A stretch of 64,000 nucleotides of DNA from Unio delphinus (lineage: Eukaryota; Mollusca; Bivalvia; Unionida; Unionidae): positions 5,671,001-5,735,000 of the forward strand of contig JAQISU010000097.1 in assembly GCA_029339505.1 (NCBI GenBank), written 5' to 3'. Below, piece by piece: positions 14,708-27,152 of this stretch. The notes beneath the pieces were generated by a model that did not search any database, was not told the origin of the DNA, and saw only the letters and a program-made list of their open reading frames with translations. Each line of letters starts with the position of its first letter. Positions within the stretch are counted from its first letter, which is position 1. Position numbers and translations under genes: made by a program.

Positions 14708-15780
14708 ATGATTGATATTTGGGGGAGATCTCTATCAAGTCTGAAAAACCCATCTGCAACCGGTGATGTAAAAAAAAAATCGAAGATGAAATATCTGAAA
14801 TATTAAATCTCGCAAGTGTTGATCCCAATGAAATAGTTGTATTTCATGATCGTCAGGGTAAATTGAAAACAAGTAATATTTCCCTTGATGATATCTTAGT
14901 TAAACAACGCGACGTTTTCCAAGGAGGGTAATCTCAAACCAGATGTTCTCATTTGGACGCTCACAGATAAATTAACAGCGCTAGGTGATAATTATTCATC
15001 AACGATAGAATCATTTTTAAAAAAAACTACGCGATGAATATGACGACCATATAACTAAATTGAATCGGTTTTCTGAATTACAAAGAAGTATAATTGACAA
15101 TACTGACAAACCTCTATTAGATTTCTTTGGAAATCCACCGGTGACGACACCGAAACTCACGGATAAAAACCACTATCGATGTTTTGACAAAACTACGACC
15201 CGATTATGACGCTCATATCGAACAATTTACTATGTTACGTAAAATCTTTTTTAAAAAAACGATGATGCCGTCGATAAATTTGTTTGGTAAAAATGCTAAA
15301 CCGAAGAAATCAAAACAGATCTCGCTAGCATTATCACGAAACTCGATGAAATAACCGCGATTAATCGGCGAATAGAAGTTGTTCGCGAAGATATTAAAAC
15401 GACCAACGATGTCATCAGGGATGATCTACCGAGGATGATAGAAAAACTTGAAAAAATAAAAATCCCTCACGAACAAATAAATATCGTAAATATTGTGTAC
15501 GCGATCCAACACGAATCATTTACGTGGACACCATCCACTAACATATTAAATATCACGCGACCGTCAAAGGTATTTATCGATTAACACTAGTGTCACCGAC
15601 TCAATTTAATATTTCATCAACGAGTTCATCTGGGGTCAACAATATGATATCAACGATCATCGACAAGGAAACAATTGAACAATTCACAATAATATCCGCT
15701 GATAATAATTTTGTCTAGGGTTTCAGTAACATGGTATGTGGAATTCGTAGCGGATTTAAGTAAACAACTTAATTGAATTA
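14708..15780 (+). pseudogene. Coiled-coil structural-type gene, heavily frameshifted (P3)
   Basis: Fragments in all three plus frames read as a charged, helical protein: a start-like ATG at 14,708, then segments such as DEISEILNLASVD, SLDDILVKQRDVF, LRDEYDDHITKLNRF and later AINRRIEVVREDIKTTNDV. Several A or T runs of 7-10 bases (14,702-14,707, 14,770, 15,020, 15,250) mark the frame changes. The C-terminal part contains NIVNIVYAIQHESFTW. Heptad-like hydrophobic spacing suggests a coiled coil. Not recognised; probably a virion or fibre-type protein by position between protease and penton. Confidence 0.4.
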
Positions 15781-15828
15781 GCTGGCGAATTTAACGCCAG
15801 CAATTTGAAATCTATTGTAATAAATAAT

Positions 15829-16290
15829 ATGTCATCATTGGCAACGTCACAACAATATCGCTATGATCAGGTCAGGGAATTTCAAACTAAACTCAAAACA
15901 CTCATTGAAGGTACCAAACAAAAATAAAAAAAATACCGACGAAGAATCACCGCAGTTGATGTTACCGTGTACTCGGCATCAGGTGTAATCACCGGAGCTG
16001 GTATTATACTCTCCTTGGTGACAATGATTGCCCCGATAGCTGTTCCAATTTGTATATCAGCGACGATAACAATCACAAGAATAATTTCAATTATAATCAA
16101 AAAAAAATATCATCGTGCAGCCAGCGCAAACTGCAGGATTACGTAGTTAAGTTCCATATTGTGTCAACCGCGTACTCCCACAATTATCCTCGATGATATC
16201 ATCCTCCCTCGATGATACATTCATATCAGATAATGAGTTTTCAGCGATGGTACGTGTTTATGATTCCGCGATGTCAAAATTAGTTAAACA
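15829..16290 (+). pseudogene. Small membrane protein remnant (P3)
   Basis: Starts MSSLATSQQYRYDQVREF at 15,829 after AAATAATATG. An in-frame TAA at about 15,925 follows GTKQK; the same frame then continues with a basic stretch and two closely spaced hydrophobic segments (VITGAGIILSLVTMIAPIAV and a following Ile-rich helix) ending IIKKKYHR. The last part, including SDNEFSAMVRVYDSAMSKL, is in another frame at 16,193-16,310. A two-helix membrane protein between coiled-coil gene and penton is plausible; function unknown. Confidence 0.4.
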
Positions 16291-16292
16291 AC

Positions 16293-18491
16293 ATGAGTAT
16301 AATAACAATGTCAATAGCGACAACGGAATTACTTCAACGAATAGCGGAAAACACCATACCCGTGAAAACCAGCATGATATCAATAACCTCAACGACTCCT
16401 GAATTCAGTGTGAATTTCCCTACTGCGGTTCCGGTAAAGGAAATAGCACTAGCAGAATTACGAGTATACCATAGTTGGCCTAACATTAGATCAGCACCAT
16501 TTGGTTTGCGAGTAAGAATAAACAAGACGGAACTCCAGACTGGAACGTTGTTTCCTTACCATCTGGGTCCTACCAAATTGAACAAATTAATAATGAATTA
16601 CAACGCAGAATAAAATCCATTACTGGAAAAGAATCAAAAATCGCTATAACAGTTCATGAACCAACACTATCGTCTGCCATTGAGATAAACTTGCCCGGGT
16701 GTGTCGTAGATATCTATCAGAGTTTTATAAGGACAATACTGGGTTGGCTTGAAAACCCACCTCGGACATCTTATCAAATACCCGAATCTAAAAAATCCAG
16801 TTATGTCACAGATGTACAATCATATCACGAAATTGCTCCATCATATCGAAATTATTTACCTGATATAAAAAATGCAAAGTTAACTGATAGATTCACATTT
16901 CTTGATAACAATACCATGCAATGTGAATCTTTTTGGCGAAAACTCCTGATTCATCTATTGTCATTGTATTTACTCTAAATGATTTCATTGATTATTCAAT
17001 TACATAAAACACAAATAGAGAGACTACGACAGAGTTTCCAAAAACATCTTTTTGATATAACGAGTTCACGCAGCGAGATCATAAAATATACTGAGATATT
17101 AAATCAGCTTGTATCCGACATGGAATATATCAACAAACGAATTGTTCAGATATTAATTAATGACAAAAACGGAGATAAACAAAAATGTCTAACTGGTTAC
17201 AATATCACAGAAGCTGATTTACCCGATTTCAAGTTTTTTGGGTATAACGCAAATAAACTAAAAAAAATCTGTTAATGATCTTATTCAAGAAAACTTTTCT
17301 CTGATACTCGCCGAATGGAAAAAAAATGTCACAACCACAAACAACTATCCTCAAACATAATAATGACCCAGATGGTGGTCAATATATCCACGGTGAAAGC
17401 AGTGAATCTAGTATGTGATGTTTTCGAAGGAAGTTATCAAATAAATCTCGAAAGATCAAATCAAGCCCAACAAGGATATATTTTATACTCATTTGCACCA
17501 ACAGCTCCTCCAGGGTTTCTAATCATTGAGGATCAAACTAATCCAGTGTATATTGTTACGGCTATTGGATTTAATTTTATTTTATTTATTTTTAATTATT
17601 AAGTCCAAAATTGTCATTTAGGATTTATTATTCATTAAATGGGAAATTTTTCTAGAAAATTCATTTGACCTGTACTTTACTGATAAACAGGCTGACCTTG
17701 GCTTACAGTGGTCTAGTTCCTGACCTTGCTTTAGACATTGTCAACAGGTCTTCAATTTCATTGGTTAATTTCAGGGACAACATTTTATAAGTGAATGATT
17801 TCCTTCTAGAACATTCCATTATTACGTGACTAGGTGAAGGTAGACTCTTCCTCTGACCTTCTATCAATTTCTAGAAAAGGGCGTGATTACTTGTTTACTT
17901 CAGAAAAACAATATATATAGCTGTGTTTTAGAAGCTAACTTTAGTAGAATCTTTGGGCTTTAAGTTATTAGTTGTGTATTTTCATGTTTGAGTGTTATAT
18001 TGATCTGGACTTTATGTCAATTCGTTGGAAAAGAAGAATTATTCTAATTATCTGAAAAAGGACATATGTTTCAAAACTTCATCTGGATGATATTAAATTG
18101 AGAACTGTATCACGTGACATTGTCAGCCATTTTGGATTACATCGTCAAGATTCGAACCTGGAACTATTAGAACATTTATTTATCAGGACTTGAAATCCCA
18201 TTAGTGGATTATTTTGTGAATTCTATATTTGTTGGATTTGATTCTCTAAAACCGTAAGTTTATTTATTTTATGAAAATAATTGTACTTAATAAATTCATT
18301 GTTAAAGTTATACAAGCTTGTTAGTTTTCACTCTTTCTGTGTTGCTGCTTATTCGAGCCTAAGCACGTAACATTATGCGATGTCATAATGATTCATTAAC
18401 GAGAATTAATTTTAAACTCACCGACCAATCCAATAATCTGATTGATTTACGAGGTGAGGTTTTACAAATTAGCTTGTTTGTAAAATCGTAA
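16293..18491 (+). pseudogene. Penton-like gene broken by frameshifts and an LTR insertion (P3)
   Basis: Homologous to 9-1307 along its length. The start MSIITMSIATTELLQR lies upstream of the ATG used in P1. After FGLRV (about 16,510) some 30 bp present in P1 are missing and the frame changes; further frame changes occur near 16,950 and 17,270. The reading continues to QTNPVY at 17,549, is interrupted by an 819-bp insertion (17,554-18,372), and resumes with MRCHNDSLTRINF at about 18,374, ending TAA at 18,491. Order and spacing to the terminus match P1. Confidence 0.7.
17554..18372 (+). mobile_element. Solo-LTR-like insertion in the P3 penton gene
   Basis: Comparison with P1 shows 819 extra bases here. 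The insertion begins TGTTACG and ends CGTAACA, the TG...CA inverted ends of LTRs, in particular Ty3/Gypsy type. It contains TATATATAG at about 17,913, a plausible promoter, and an AATAAA polyadenylation signal near 18,289. There is no coding capacity. Flanks (GTGTATAT / TTATGCG) share TAT but no clean 4-6-bp duplication can be read, so a DNA transposon with 7-bp inverted ends is an alternative. Confidence 0.55.
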
Positions 18492-18719
18492 AGGATTTTC
18501 AATTCATCTCCACAGCTCTATCAGAGCCGGGTCTGTCTGGAGACTTTGTCTCTGGAGACAGAATCTCAATAGCGTAAAATCCTAAAGGATTTCAACCGAA
18601 ACCATTTCTCTTTTTTTTTGTCTGCCTGAATTGGATTCGGTTGAAATCCTTTAGGATTTTGTTTGAAATAGTTTCGGTTTGTTTAAAATAGTTTCGGTCT
18701 GTCCACCCTCTCTACTACT
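18492..18719 (+). repeat. P3 terminal region with 25-bp perfect hairpin
   Basis: The terminal region after the P3 penton ends CCACCCTCTCTACTACT at 18,719, a diverged form of the P1/P2 terminus. Inside it 18,576-18,600 and 18,636-18,660 are perfect 25-base inverted repeats with a 35-base loop. GTCTGGAGAC/GTCTCTGGAGAC repeats occur just before. Most of the interior differs from the P1/P2 repeats. Confidence 0.5.
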
Positions 18720-21700
18720 GTTTCCCCAGCAACACTGATGATGTTTTACAGTCAAATTACCTCAAGTTATACAATTGAATCACGTTGCTTATTGGGAAGC
18801 AGCGTTGTTAGAGGTGATTGAACCTACTCCAGTAAAGAAACGTGGCTACAGATCAAACCATATTCCTTGTCGAAATATTCAGCAAACAAGTTTAGAAACA
18901 CATGGACAAAAATATCCTATCATTTACGATTCCCAAAAAAGCATCATCAGTGAGTCCCCGATTGAATATTTTTTCCATGAGAACTCCTGAAGTATTTTAT
19001 TTTCATAGCATCTCCTCCAAACGATCATTGTGGCAATTTTTGCTGTTTTCAACGATCATTGTGGTGATTTCAGCTGTTTTGAATGATCATTTTGGTGATT
19101 TCAGCTGTTTTGAATGATCATTTTGGTGATTTCAGCTGTTTTCAACGATCATTGTGGAATGTTCAGTTGTTTACAACGATCATTGTGGCAAAGCAATGGA
19201 GACAAGTCTATGAAGTACAATGACTGAGTGCCATAATCTGCCCACTGTCTCAAAATGTATATTTCCGTCTGTAAAGTGCTGTCTATTAGAATTTCTCACA
19301 GTCGTTTGACTTCCAGGAGGATACACGAACACAGCACCGCAGAAGACCTAAACAACAACTATCGAATCTACAAGAATTTTCGCTACCAAAATTAATTCAG
19401 CTAAAAACATTCTTTGATGTTTGCTATTCTGCTATCATCGAGTATAACGTTATTGGACAACTCTGCGCAATTGCAGAGTCATTCACTTCAAAGTTGCAGA
19501 GTCATTCACTATAAGTTGCAGAGTCATTCACTTCAAAGTTGCAGAGTCATTCACTTCAAAGTATAGTATGCCATAACCGCTAACGATGACAGAGGAAACA
19601 CGGTTCTTGTTCAACGCGAATTTTGTACATCCTCATTGTCTTCCTTTTAGTAGGTCGTATTTTGACAGTGTAGATATTAGTATAAAAGGAGAACTTGGAC
19701 TAAATATTGTATTCTCCTAATGAAAAGTCACGGTGAAGCTATATTTTTGGAAAACGATTCCTTAGCGAATTGTAAATTATGGCTCCCATGTACCAATGAG
19801 TCTCTCGACAACGAGGACGTGGTTTAGAAGATATATATATTTTTTAAATTTCGTACAGCACCCACATTGAAACATGGTCACTTGAAGATTGCATACTCTG
19901 AAGTCTCGATTTATGAATAAGCAGTGAACCTTAAATTTGAATGCACCGAGCATTATGGTTTTATTACATATAGACTTGGGGAGTATTTGAGACGGGTCAT
20001 TTCGACCTTTTTTCTTATGTCAAATAAGGCCAGTGTTCCGATTCAATGACATTGAAATGATATCTTAAAACGGGTTTGAGAAAGAGACAGATGAACTTCC
20101 TATGCGTGTCAAAAAGTTATCCTTTAAAGGGAAAAGTTATATAACGTAATTCAGAAATTCTGACGGATGAAATAAATGATTGTCTTAGGAAGAATTTTTA
20201 GAAACCACTGCTTATGTTTGGCCAGTGTGAAATTAAGGCGTATACCTTAGAAGTAATGGGAATTTAAAGTGACAACTTGATCGGAATTATTTAGTCTGAA
20301 AGTTTCTGAGAGAAAGAAGGTAGGCTCCGAGGAAGCATAGAGAAGAATAGTGTTGCATCGTTACTATGCGAAAGGGAGGGACCATGTGTATGTTTTGTGA
20401 AGAAGACAGTGATTAGTAATGGATGCACAAGTTCTAAAGTTAACAGAATTAAGGTTCGCAATTTTAATTTCACGTAATATTCTATTTTTAATTGTTTTTG
20501 TATGCAACTTGTTGATATGACTATGTTCCATATTATGTATCGTTTGTTCGATTTCGTAGAAATGTGTTGATACTAGAGTTGCTATGCAATTTATCTTATT
20601 CAATTTCATGGAAATGTGTTGATGCTAGAGTTGCTATGGAAGTTATTTTTTAATTTTACAGTTATTAGTTCATAAGCAGAATTGATTGCATGTGATTTAT
20701 AGACTTATATAAATAAATATGAAATAATTTTCTTAGTCTGGTAAGGCGATACTGATTATCGTGAGTTAACAATAATTACCTATTATATTTGCTTTTGTAA
20801 TGTTTATATAATCTAGAAGTGAGTACGGATCTGTGAATTGTATGCAATAGTATGCTAACATGGGTAGCATACAGTAAATTTTCGATAGAGAGGTCACGTG
20901 GTGATATATGGCAAGGCACTGCTGTAGGTAGGCTTTACGCAGTGTCTGAATGGCTAGTGTGTTCTGAGTAATGTAAATGAACATGAATTTTATATACATC
21001 TAGAGAGTGGTATATATAGCGATTTAGGGATAATTTTATCCTTTAAGGAAACAGTTTTCCGAGGGTGAGTGAGACTCGACTATCCGAAAACGGAGTCCGT
21101 TAAAAAGAGAAGTGACGAGTGAAGTCCGGGAAATGAGAAGTAACGAGTGAAGTCAGAACGGTGGCAGTGATGAGTACAGAGTAAAATCTAGGAAGTTCAA
21201 GAAGTAAGAGGCAGTCTGAAAAGGATGACTCGAGGAACTTGGAAACGTTGGAACAGGGTCGAAATGAAGGTGATGCAATCAGTCGTGGATATTGGCTTTT
21301 TTCACCACTCTTTATGATGATGAAATAAATCTAAATTAGACACTGCTATTAAATCATGTTGATAAAACTTAAGCTGAAATGAAATTACCGTTATTAATTT
21401 GTTTGATTAGATTTGCTATTTATCTTGTCTAAGGTGGCCCGTACTGCATTATTTCTTCACAATAATCTTGACCACTTCTCTGTTATTATTCTATCTTGCA
21501 CTCACACCGGGTCATAATATCGAGAGAGGTCATTTCCTAATTAACCTAGCTAAATCCAATTAACTAACCCGCTTACTAAGAGGGAGACGTTACATATACT
21601 TGAAAAGATGCAACTTTGATGCATGAAAACGGATTTTTCCAAAATGTGTTTATCGACAAAGTCCTACGGATGCTTTCATGAAACCAGGAAAAATATATTA

Positions 21701-22282
21701 CATCAGACTAAACGAAATCTCTCATAGCATACAGAGAAACCTCTATGACTTTGTTTATATTTCTGACCAGGTCATAACTTCATCTTCCACGCCACATCAA
21801 GGACTAGAGGTAAATGAACGTCGAAACCCTTCAGACTTCATAGACACATTCCGAAAAAAAGACAAGAAGAAAATCGTACAGAGAATTTGATGTTTTTGAT
21901 TACAAGCTCAAAATAATGAAATTTGACTCTTGTGAATTATCTTTTACCGAGAGTACGTGGAAAATGTCTTTAACGTACTGAAAAGAACCCAAGAACACAT
22001 ATTTGGATGCCTTCGTGGTATGGAAACTTGGCACTGCTGACTGCGGATATCAATATTGATGCTAAAACAATATTGAAGTTAACAACATCCGACAAGAACC
22101 TAATTTAGAATGATGTACCTATTAGGACAGAATTTTTAATAAAAGTAATAAGATTGACATTTTCTCTAAATTGTATTAAAGTAATGTTACATTCATTTAT
22201 ATTAAAGCAATTTTCTAAAATATATTAAGATTAATTTCATTTATTTCTAAATCACAACTATATATATATTAATGGAATGAAA

Positions 22283-22383
<101 letters not shown>

Positions 22384-23001
22384 AATAAATTTGGAGTAAG
22401 TGTTAGTGAATTTGAACCATGCTTGGGTCGTTGGTAGTGAATTTGGGTACAAGCCGAATGACTGTCCCTTTTTGTAACATAGTCCATATTAAAATTCCGC
22501 GGTGTATAAAAGTGATTTGATTGAAATGGTAGTATTTATGGGGGGAATATAATGGAATCAATAAGTTGGAACTTGGTAGGTACCGTTTATGTGGCCATAG
22601 TGGAAAATGGGCGTATGTATATGAGCGTGATACGCCGGAAATTCTGTGGATTGACTGGCCTAGGGTCGCGCAGTTAAATATTTCCCAGTTAGTAAGGGAA
22701 TACTAGTGGAATTTCTATGGCATGACAAGCTATCAATACGGAAAACGGATGATAATGAATAAAAACCATGCAAAGGTGCAGTTAATGGACGTTTGGGCAA
22801 GTTGTCTCCTCTGGGTCGCCAATTGATTAGAGCAAAGATTATTAGTTATAGCATACACGTCTTTCTTTCCATTTTACAACTCAAGTTGTATGGAAGTCTT
22901 TGGAAATTTGGGGAAAACTTATGACTTCCAGCGTGACATTCCAGCGTGACTCGCGCCAGGGTTTTGACACCGCTCGGTCAAGTGAATACCCCTGTGCGTG
23001 T

Positions 23002-23007
<6 letters not shown>

Positions 23008-23083
<76 letters not shown>
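23008..23083. repeat. (TA)n microsatellite
   Basis: About 75 bp of uninterrupted TA dinucleotides. Confidence 0.95.
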
Positions 23084-23085
<2 letters not shown>

Positions 23086-23499
23086 CATTATTTTTAATTG
23101 GCACCACATAAACATTTATGTGTTGATGTGCCGTAAAGAGCTAATATATACATGCACATCCTTTGTCTTTCCTTCCTTCGTTGCGGTTACTGTAGTTGCT
23201 GTTCTCTGATCGTATATCTACCTGAATACGTTTAACAAAACTCAGCTTTAGTAGTCCAGGACTACATCTATCAAACTATTGATGTCATTGGTATTGTCGA
23301 ATTCTGCAAACAATATCACCTTTATTCTGCTTGAGAACACTTCATTAACCCGATTTTATAGGGAGGAAATTTCTTTCATCACTGCCTTGATCGAGTGGTA
23401 AATCAAGTCGAATGGAAAAACTGCCGAGTTCATATAATTTATACGGTTTGAATCTAATTCATAGGGGTACATCGACGTTACAATTGGAATTGAATTACT

Positions 23500-23990
23500 A
23501 ACTGTACATCCACGTTAGTGTTTGAATTGAAGTCATAATGGCACACCCAAGTTACGATTTGAATTGAATTCCTCATGGCATATCTACGTTACGGTTTGAA
23601 TTGAATTCTTCATGGCATATCTACGTTATGGTTTCAATTGAATTCATAATGACATATGTATGTTACGGTCTGAATTGAATTCATAATGGCATATCTACTT
23701 TACTATCTGAATTGAATTCCTCATGGCACATCCACGTTACGGTTTGAATTGAATTCATAATGGCATATCTACCTTACGATCTGAATTTAATTTCCCATGG
23801 CACATCCACGTTACGGTTTGAATTGAATTCATAATGGCATATCTACGTTATGGTTTGAATTGAATTCCTCATGGCACATCCACGTTATGGTTTGAATTGA
23901 ATTCATAATGGCATATCTACGTTACGGTCTGAATTGAATTCATAATGGCATATCTACCTTACGATCTGAATTGAATTCAAAATGGCTTGT
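23500..23990. repeat. Minisatellite, about 37-40-bp unit
   Basis: Around twelve imperfect copies of a unit built from TTGAATTGAATTCATAATGG and CATATCTACGTTACGGT. Variants alternate CATAATGG and CCTCATGG. Confidence 0.9.
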
Positions 23991-24069
23991 CCACGATTAG
24001 ATTCATCGGACACTATAGCAACATGATTAACTGATCATGTAACTCTTTTCAGCTTGAACAGATGTGGTC

Positions 24070-24075
<6 letters not shown>

Positions 24076-24111
<36 letters not shown>
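24076..24111. repeat. (CA)n microsatellite
   Basis: About 18 copies of CA. Confidence 0.95.
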
Positions 24112-24114
<3 letters not shown>

Positions 24115-24823
24115 TTTACAAATGGAAAGAAAGAAAGAAATGAGCAAAACAGGCATCAAAGTTAGCAAACACGGACATCAATTAAATCAGAAAAATTCTT
24201 TTGAATATGTCTTTATTTTACAAATAAATAAATGTTCCAATCACTAAACAACAAAACAAAACAAGCCAAAACAACGAAACCCAACACTCTACTAGAATTT
24301 AACCTTTAACCTTTGTTTCCTTTTAAATTTTTTACCCAGATAGTCATGCATATTATAGAAAATCAGAGTTTCTTTAGTAATGTCATTTGTCTCGTATACA
24401 GATTAATTAGTGGTACACAAAGAAAACTGTTTGAAACGAATTCCGTTTTATTCGAAGTTTCAATATTTGTGGGTTTGCAAATCTAATAGTGTCAGCAATT
24501 AATTTCTTGAATAATACGATGATGGAGAAACTGGTATTGTTATCTTCATTAAGGGATCATTACGCGCTAAATCTTCAAAATTCTTAATTAGTAGCAAAAT
24601 GGTAATCAACAAAATCTAACACCCTACGAATTAAAATGAATACACAGCTGTAAAACACAAAGAAGACATGAGAGTTGTAAGATTCATTCTCGAATTCGCA
24701 TTTTACTGACTCAATGAATATTGTTAGAACAGTCTTATAGAAAGAGAACGTTGCCAACTCTGCACATTTCTTTCCTTTCAAATCCATGTATCATCTTAGA
24801 AATTCTGAACTTTTAAAGTTCCG

Positions 24824-26884
24824 TTAATTAAAGAGAACATGCAGAGTAAATGCCAATATACAACTGATTGTCACAGGAAGTGCTCTGTTGACATGCGTTC
24901 TCGATGAACGGCCTCTTATTGGTTCACTAGTGACTCCAGTTGTCTTCTTTGACACACGTGTAGCATCAGTCCAAAGCGGAAATGCAATTTTGGGATATAC
25001 CGTGTCGGACGAGGAAGATGAAAATGACGATGATGTCTTGCCCAAGCTTGTGTCGGGTGAAGGCTGTGTTGCAGCTATCGAAGCAAAATTATTAACATTT
25101 CGTGTGGCTGAGAACGGTTTGGTTGAAGATTCAACCGATGAACTGAGATAAATTGTTACCACATTATCCTTGGATGAAGAGTTATAGACTGATACATTTG
25201 TTGCTGCTGTTGTTGTTGTTGCTAGTACTAGTTCTGTTTTTGTTGATAGTGGTGATGATTGAGAGGATGTCGCTCTGAAAATCGTTGTAGAAATTGCCGG
25301 CGCTGTGTTTGATGATGACGATGATACTTTCGACAATGTTCCGTTGTACAATCCAATTTTATTGCCATATCCAGCTGTGAAATTGTCAGTATATTCACCA
25401 GAAAGTGCATTTGGTTTTGTTGACAATGACGCTGATGTGCTTGTTGTCGATGAGGATAATGGTGAGCTTGTTGTTGAAGATGATGTTGGTGAGCTTGTTG
25501 CTGCCAAAGCTATTGGTGATCTTGTTGATAGATAGGTTGTTGATAGTCTTGGTAGCAAGATTGTTGCCAAGCTTCTTGGTGGCAAGGTTGTTGCTGAGCT
25601 TCTTGGTGGCAAAGTTGTTGCTGAGCTTGTGGGGAAGCCTGTTGTAGTGAGCTCAGGTGATATTTTCAAACTAGAACTAATGACTGCTCTGGTTTCTTCT
25701 GTAACATCTTTGGCTGCATTGATGAAAGTTGTCGTTGACTCTGTGTTGTAGATGCCTGTCCAGTTGTTAATTAAACAGGTTCCAGAACAAATGGCACTTG
25801 CCGATTGGTTTTCGGACGTTGCACTGTGTTTCGTGATTGTCGTCGTCGTCGTCGTTGTTTTTGTCATTGCTTCTAGTTTAGATAATGCTAAAGAAGGGTT
25901 TGACATGTTCACGGTGGCAAGTAAAGTACCATTCCAAGGTTCCATACGTGTGGCGTTATAGTCAGTATGAAGTCCACCCGTAGTTGCGCCTTCCTTCGGT
26001 ACACTTCCATCCACAGCCGAGTCCGTTGTTGAAATGATGATAGACAATGAGTGGCTTGCATGTGTAACCGAAAGGCAAGGAGTGCATTCTCCCAACTCAG
26101 AATTCATCCCAATGTTGATTCGGCCACCAGCATATGTGCAGTAATTAACATCCTCTAAGAAGGAAAGGTTGCAGTCACATGGGAAACTGTTGTGGGCAAA
26201 TTTTGAGTAGTTCGATGCCAATGATACTTGGATCAGCGAATTGCATCCAATGGACTCAAATGTATTCCAGGATAGTTCAAACCAAGATATTCCCTGGAAC
26301 GATGAGAACGAATTATTGTCCATGGCTTTTATTCCAGATAGTGAAATTTCAAATTTTGAGATATTTTGGAGACCGCAAAATGCTTTATCGAAAATTGATT
26401 CTATCTTTGTATTGCTGATTCTAAAATCCGAAATGTTCAGAAAGTTGACGAAGGCATTTTGATCAATTATCCCAATATTTGACTGGAAAAATGAAAACGA
26501 CCTTATGTTCGTAAGATTTCTGAATGAACCTTCTTTAATTCGACTTATGTTTACATTTTCAAATATGATCGACTCAAAGTTTTTGAGATTTATGAAGGCC
26601 TCTCCTTCGATAGTCCCAATAATACTGCTATGGAAATGAATTGATCTCTGAGATGAATGGAATAATTCTTGACCAACATTAGAAAATATTCTTCCAGGTA
26701 TGATACTTATGTTGGAATCCCAAAACGTGATTTTTTCCGTGAACGAGGGGAAATTCTTGTCGAAAGCAGTCATTCCAAAGCAGGAGACTGACTTTGCGCT
26801 GCAGAAACATCTATTAGGGCAGAATGAAGAAACAGATGCCGTCATTAATACAACCAGGGCTGTTGGTAGAAAAAGTGGTGTCAT
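24824..26884 (-). CDS. LRR ectodomain protein with mucin-like stalk and probable GPI signal
   Basis: About 686 codons. The start is taken at MTPLFLPTALVVL (26,884) because it begins a good signal peptide and lies about 30 bp inside an exon whose acceptor (TTTTTTCGCAG) is at about 26,918; codons further upstream are minisatellite. After the signal comes a cysteine cap (FCPNRCFCS), about eight degenerate leucine-rich repeats (for example AFVNFLNISDFRISNTKIESI), and a C-terminal cap (FPCDCNLSFLEDVNYC). A Ser/Thr/Pro-rich stalk of nearly 400 residues with simple-repeat-like SATTLPPRS units follows, then a C-terminal hydrophobic run (VTISCILAFTLHVLF) suggesting GPI attachment. Probably a cell-surface recognition or adhesion protein; orthology unknown. 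Confidence 0.7.
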   Translation of the reverse strand: MTPLFLPTALVVLMTASVSSFCPNRCFCSAKSVSCFGMTAFDKNFPSFTEKITFWDSNISIIPGRIFSNVGQELFHSSQRSIHFHSSIIGTIEGEAFINLKNFESIIFENVNISRIKEGSFRNLTNIRSFSFFQSNIGIIDQNAFVNFLNISDFRISNTKIESIFDKAFCGLQNISKFEISLSGIKAMDNNSFSSFQGISWFELSWNTFESIGCNSLIQVSLASNYSKFAHNSFPCDCNLSFLEDVNYCTYAGGRINIGMNSELGECTPCLSVTHASHSLSIIISTTDSAVDGSVPKEGATTGGLHTDYNATRMEPWNGTLLATVNMSNPSLALSKLEAMTKTTTTTTTITKHSATSENQSASAICSGTCLINNWTGIYNTESTTTFINAAKDVTEETRAVISSSLKISPELTTTGFPTSSATTLPPRSSATTLPPRSLATILLPRLSTTYLSTRSPIALAATSSPTSSSTTSSPLSSSTTSTSASLSTKPNALSGEYTDNFTAGYGNKIGLYNGTLSKVSSSSSNTAPAISTTIFRATSSQSSPLSTKTELVLATTTTAATNVSVYNSSSKDNVVTIYLSSSVESSTKPFSATRNVNNFASIAATQPSPDTSLGKTSSSFSSSSSDTVYPKIAFPLWTDATRVSKKTTGVTSEPIRGRSSRTHVNRALPVTISCILAFTLHVLFN

Positions 26885-26974
26885 CGTGATTGACGAATGA
26901 TCTGTATCGAAAGTACCTGCGAAAAAACAAATCAATTCAAATTCTAAATGGTTCATAGATATACCTGTCTTTGT

Positions 26975-27152
26975 GTGCCTATATCCGTCCTGATATCGAT
27001 CACTAGTTATCATAGCTGTGTGCTTATATCCGTCCTGATATCGATCACTAGTCATCATAGCTGTGTGCGTATATCCGTCCTGATATCGATCACTAGTTAT
27101 CATAGCTGTGTGCGTATATCCGTCTTGATATCGATCACTAGTTATCATAGTT
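26975..27152. repeat. 45-bp minisatellite upstream of the LRR gene
   Basis: Four copies of a 45-bp unit containing CCTGATATCGATCACTAGTT. As the unit is a multiple of three, the minus-strand frame stays open and appears to extend the LRR gene by 64 repeat-derived residues; I treat this as intron or 5' flank. Confidence 0.9.

Larger units (their letters stand above)
12190..18719 (+). mobile_element. Polinton/Maverick copy P3, degraded structural half
   Basis: Homologues of P2/P1 genes occur on the plus strand in the order: unknown protein (as 3950-4306), capsid protein, hydrophobic minor protein, protease, coiled-coil protein, membrane protein, penton, terminus. P3 is inverted relative to P2. 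The left end is broken within the unknown gene; genes between it and the capsid gene are deleted. Every reading frame is interrupted. The terminus at 18,719 (CCACCCTCTCTACTACT) is a diverged version of the P1/P2 end. P3 supplies the gene order that is missing from P1 and P2 in this window. Confidence 0.75.

Noticed and set aside
26975..27148. N-terminal extension of the LRR protein by repeated ITSDRYQDGYTHTAM units
   Set aside because: These units are the 45-bp minisatellite; a splice acceptor and a signal peptide place the start downstream.
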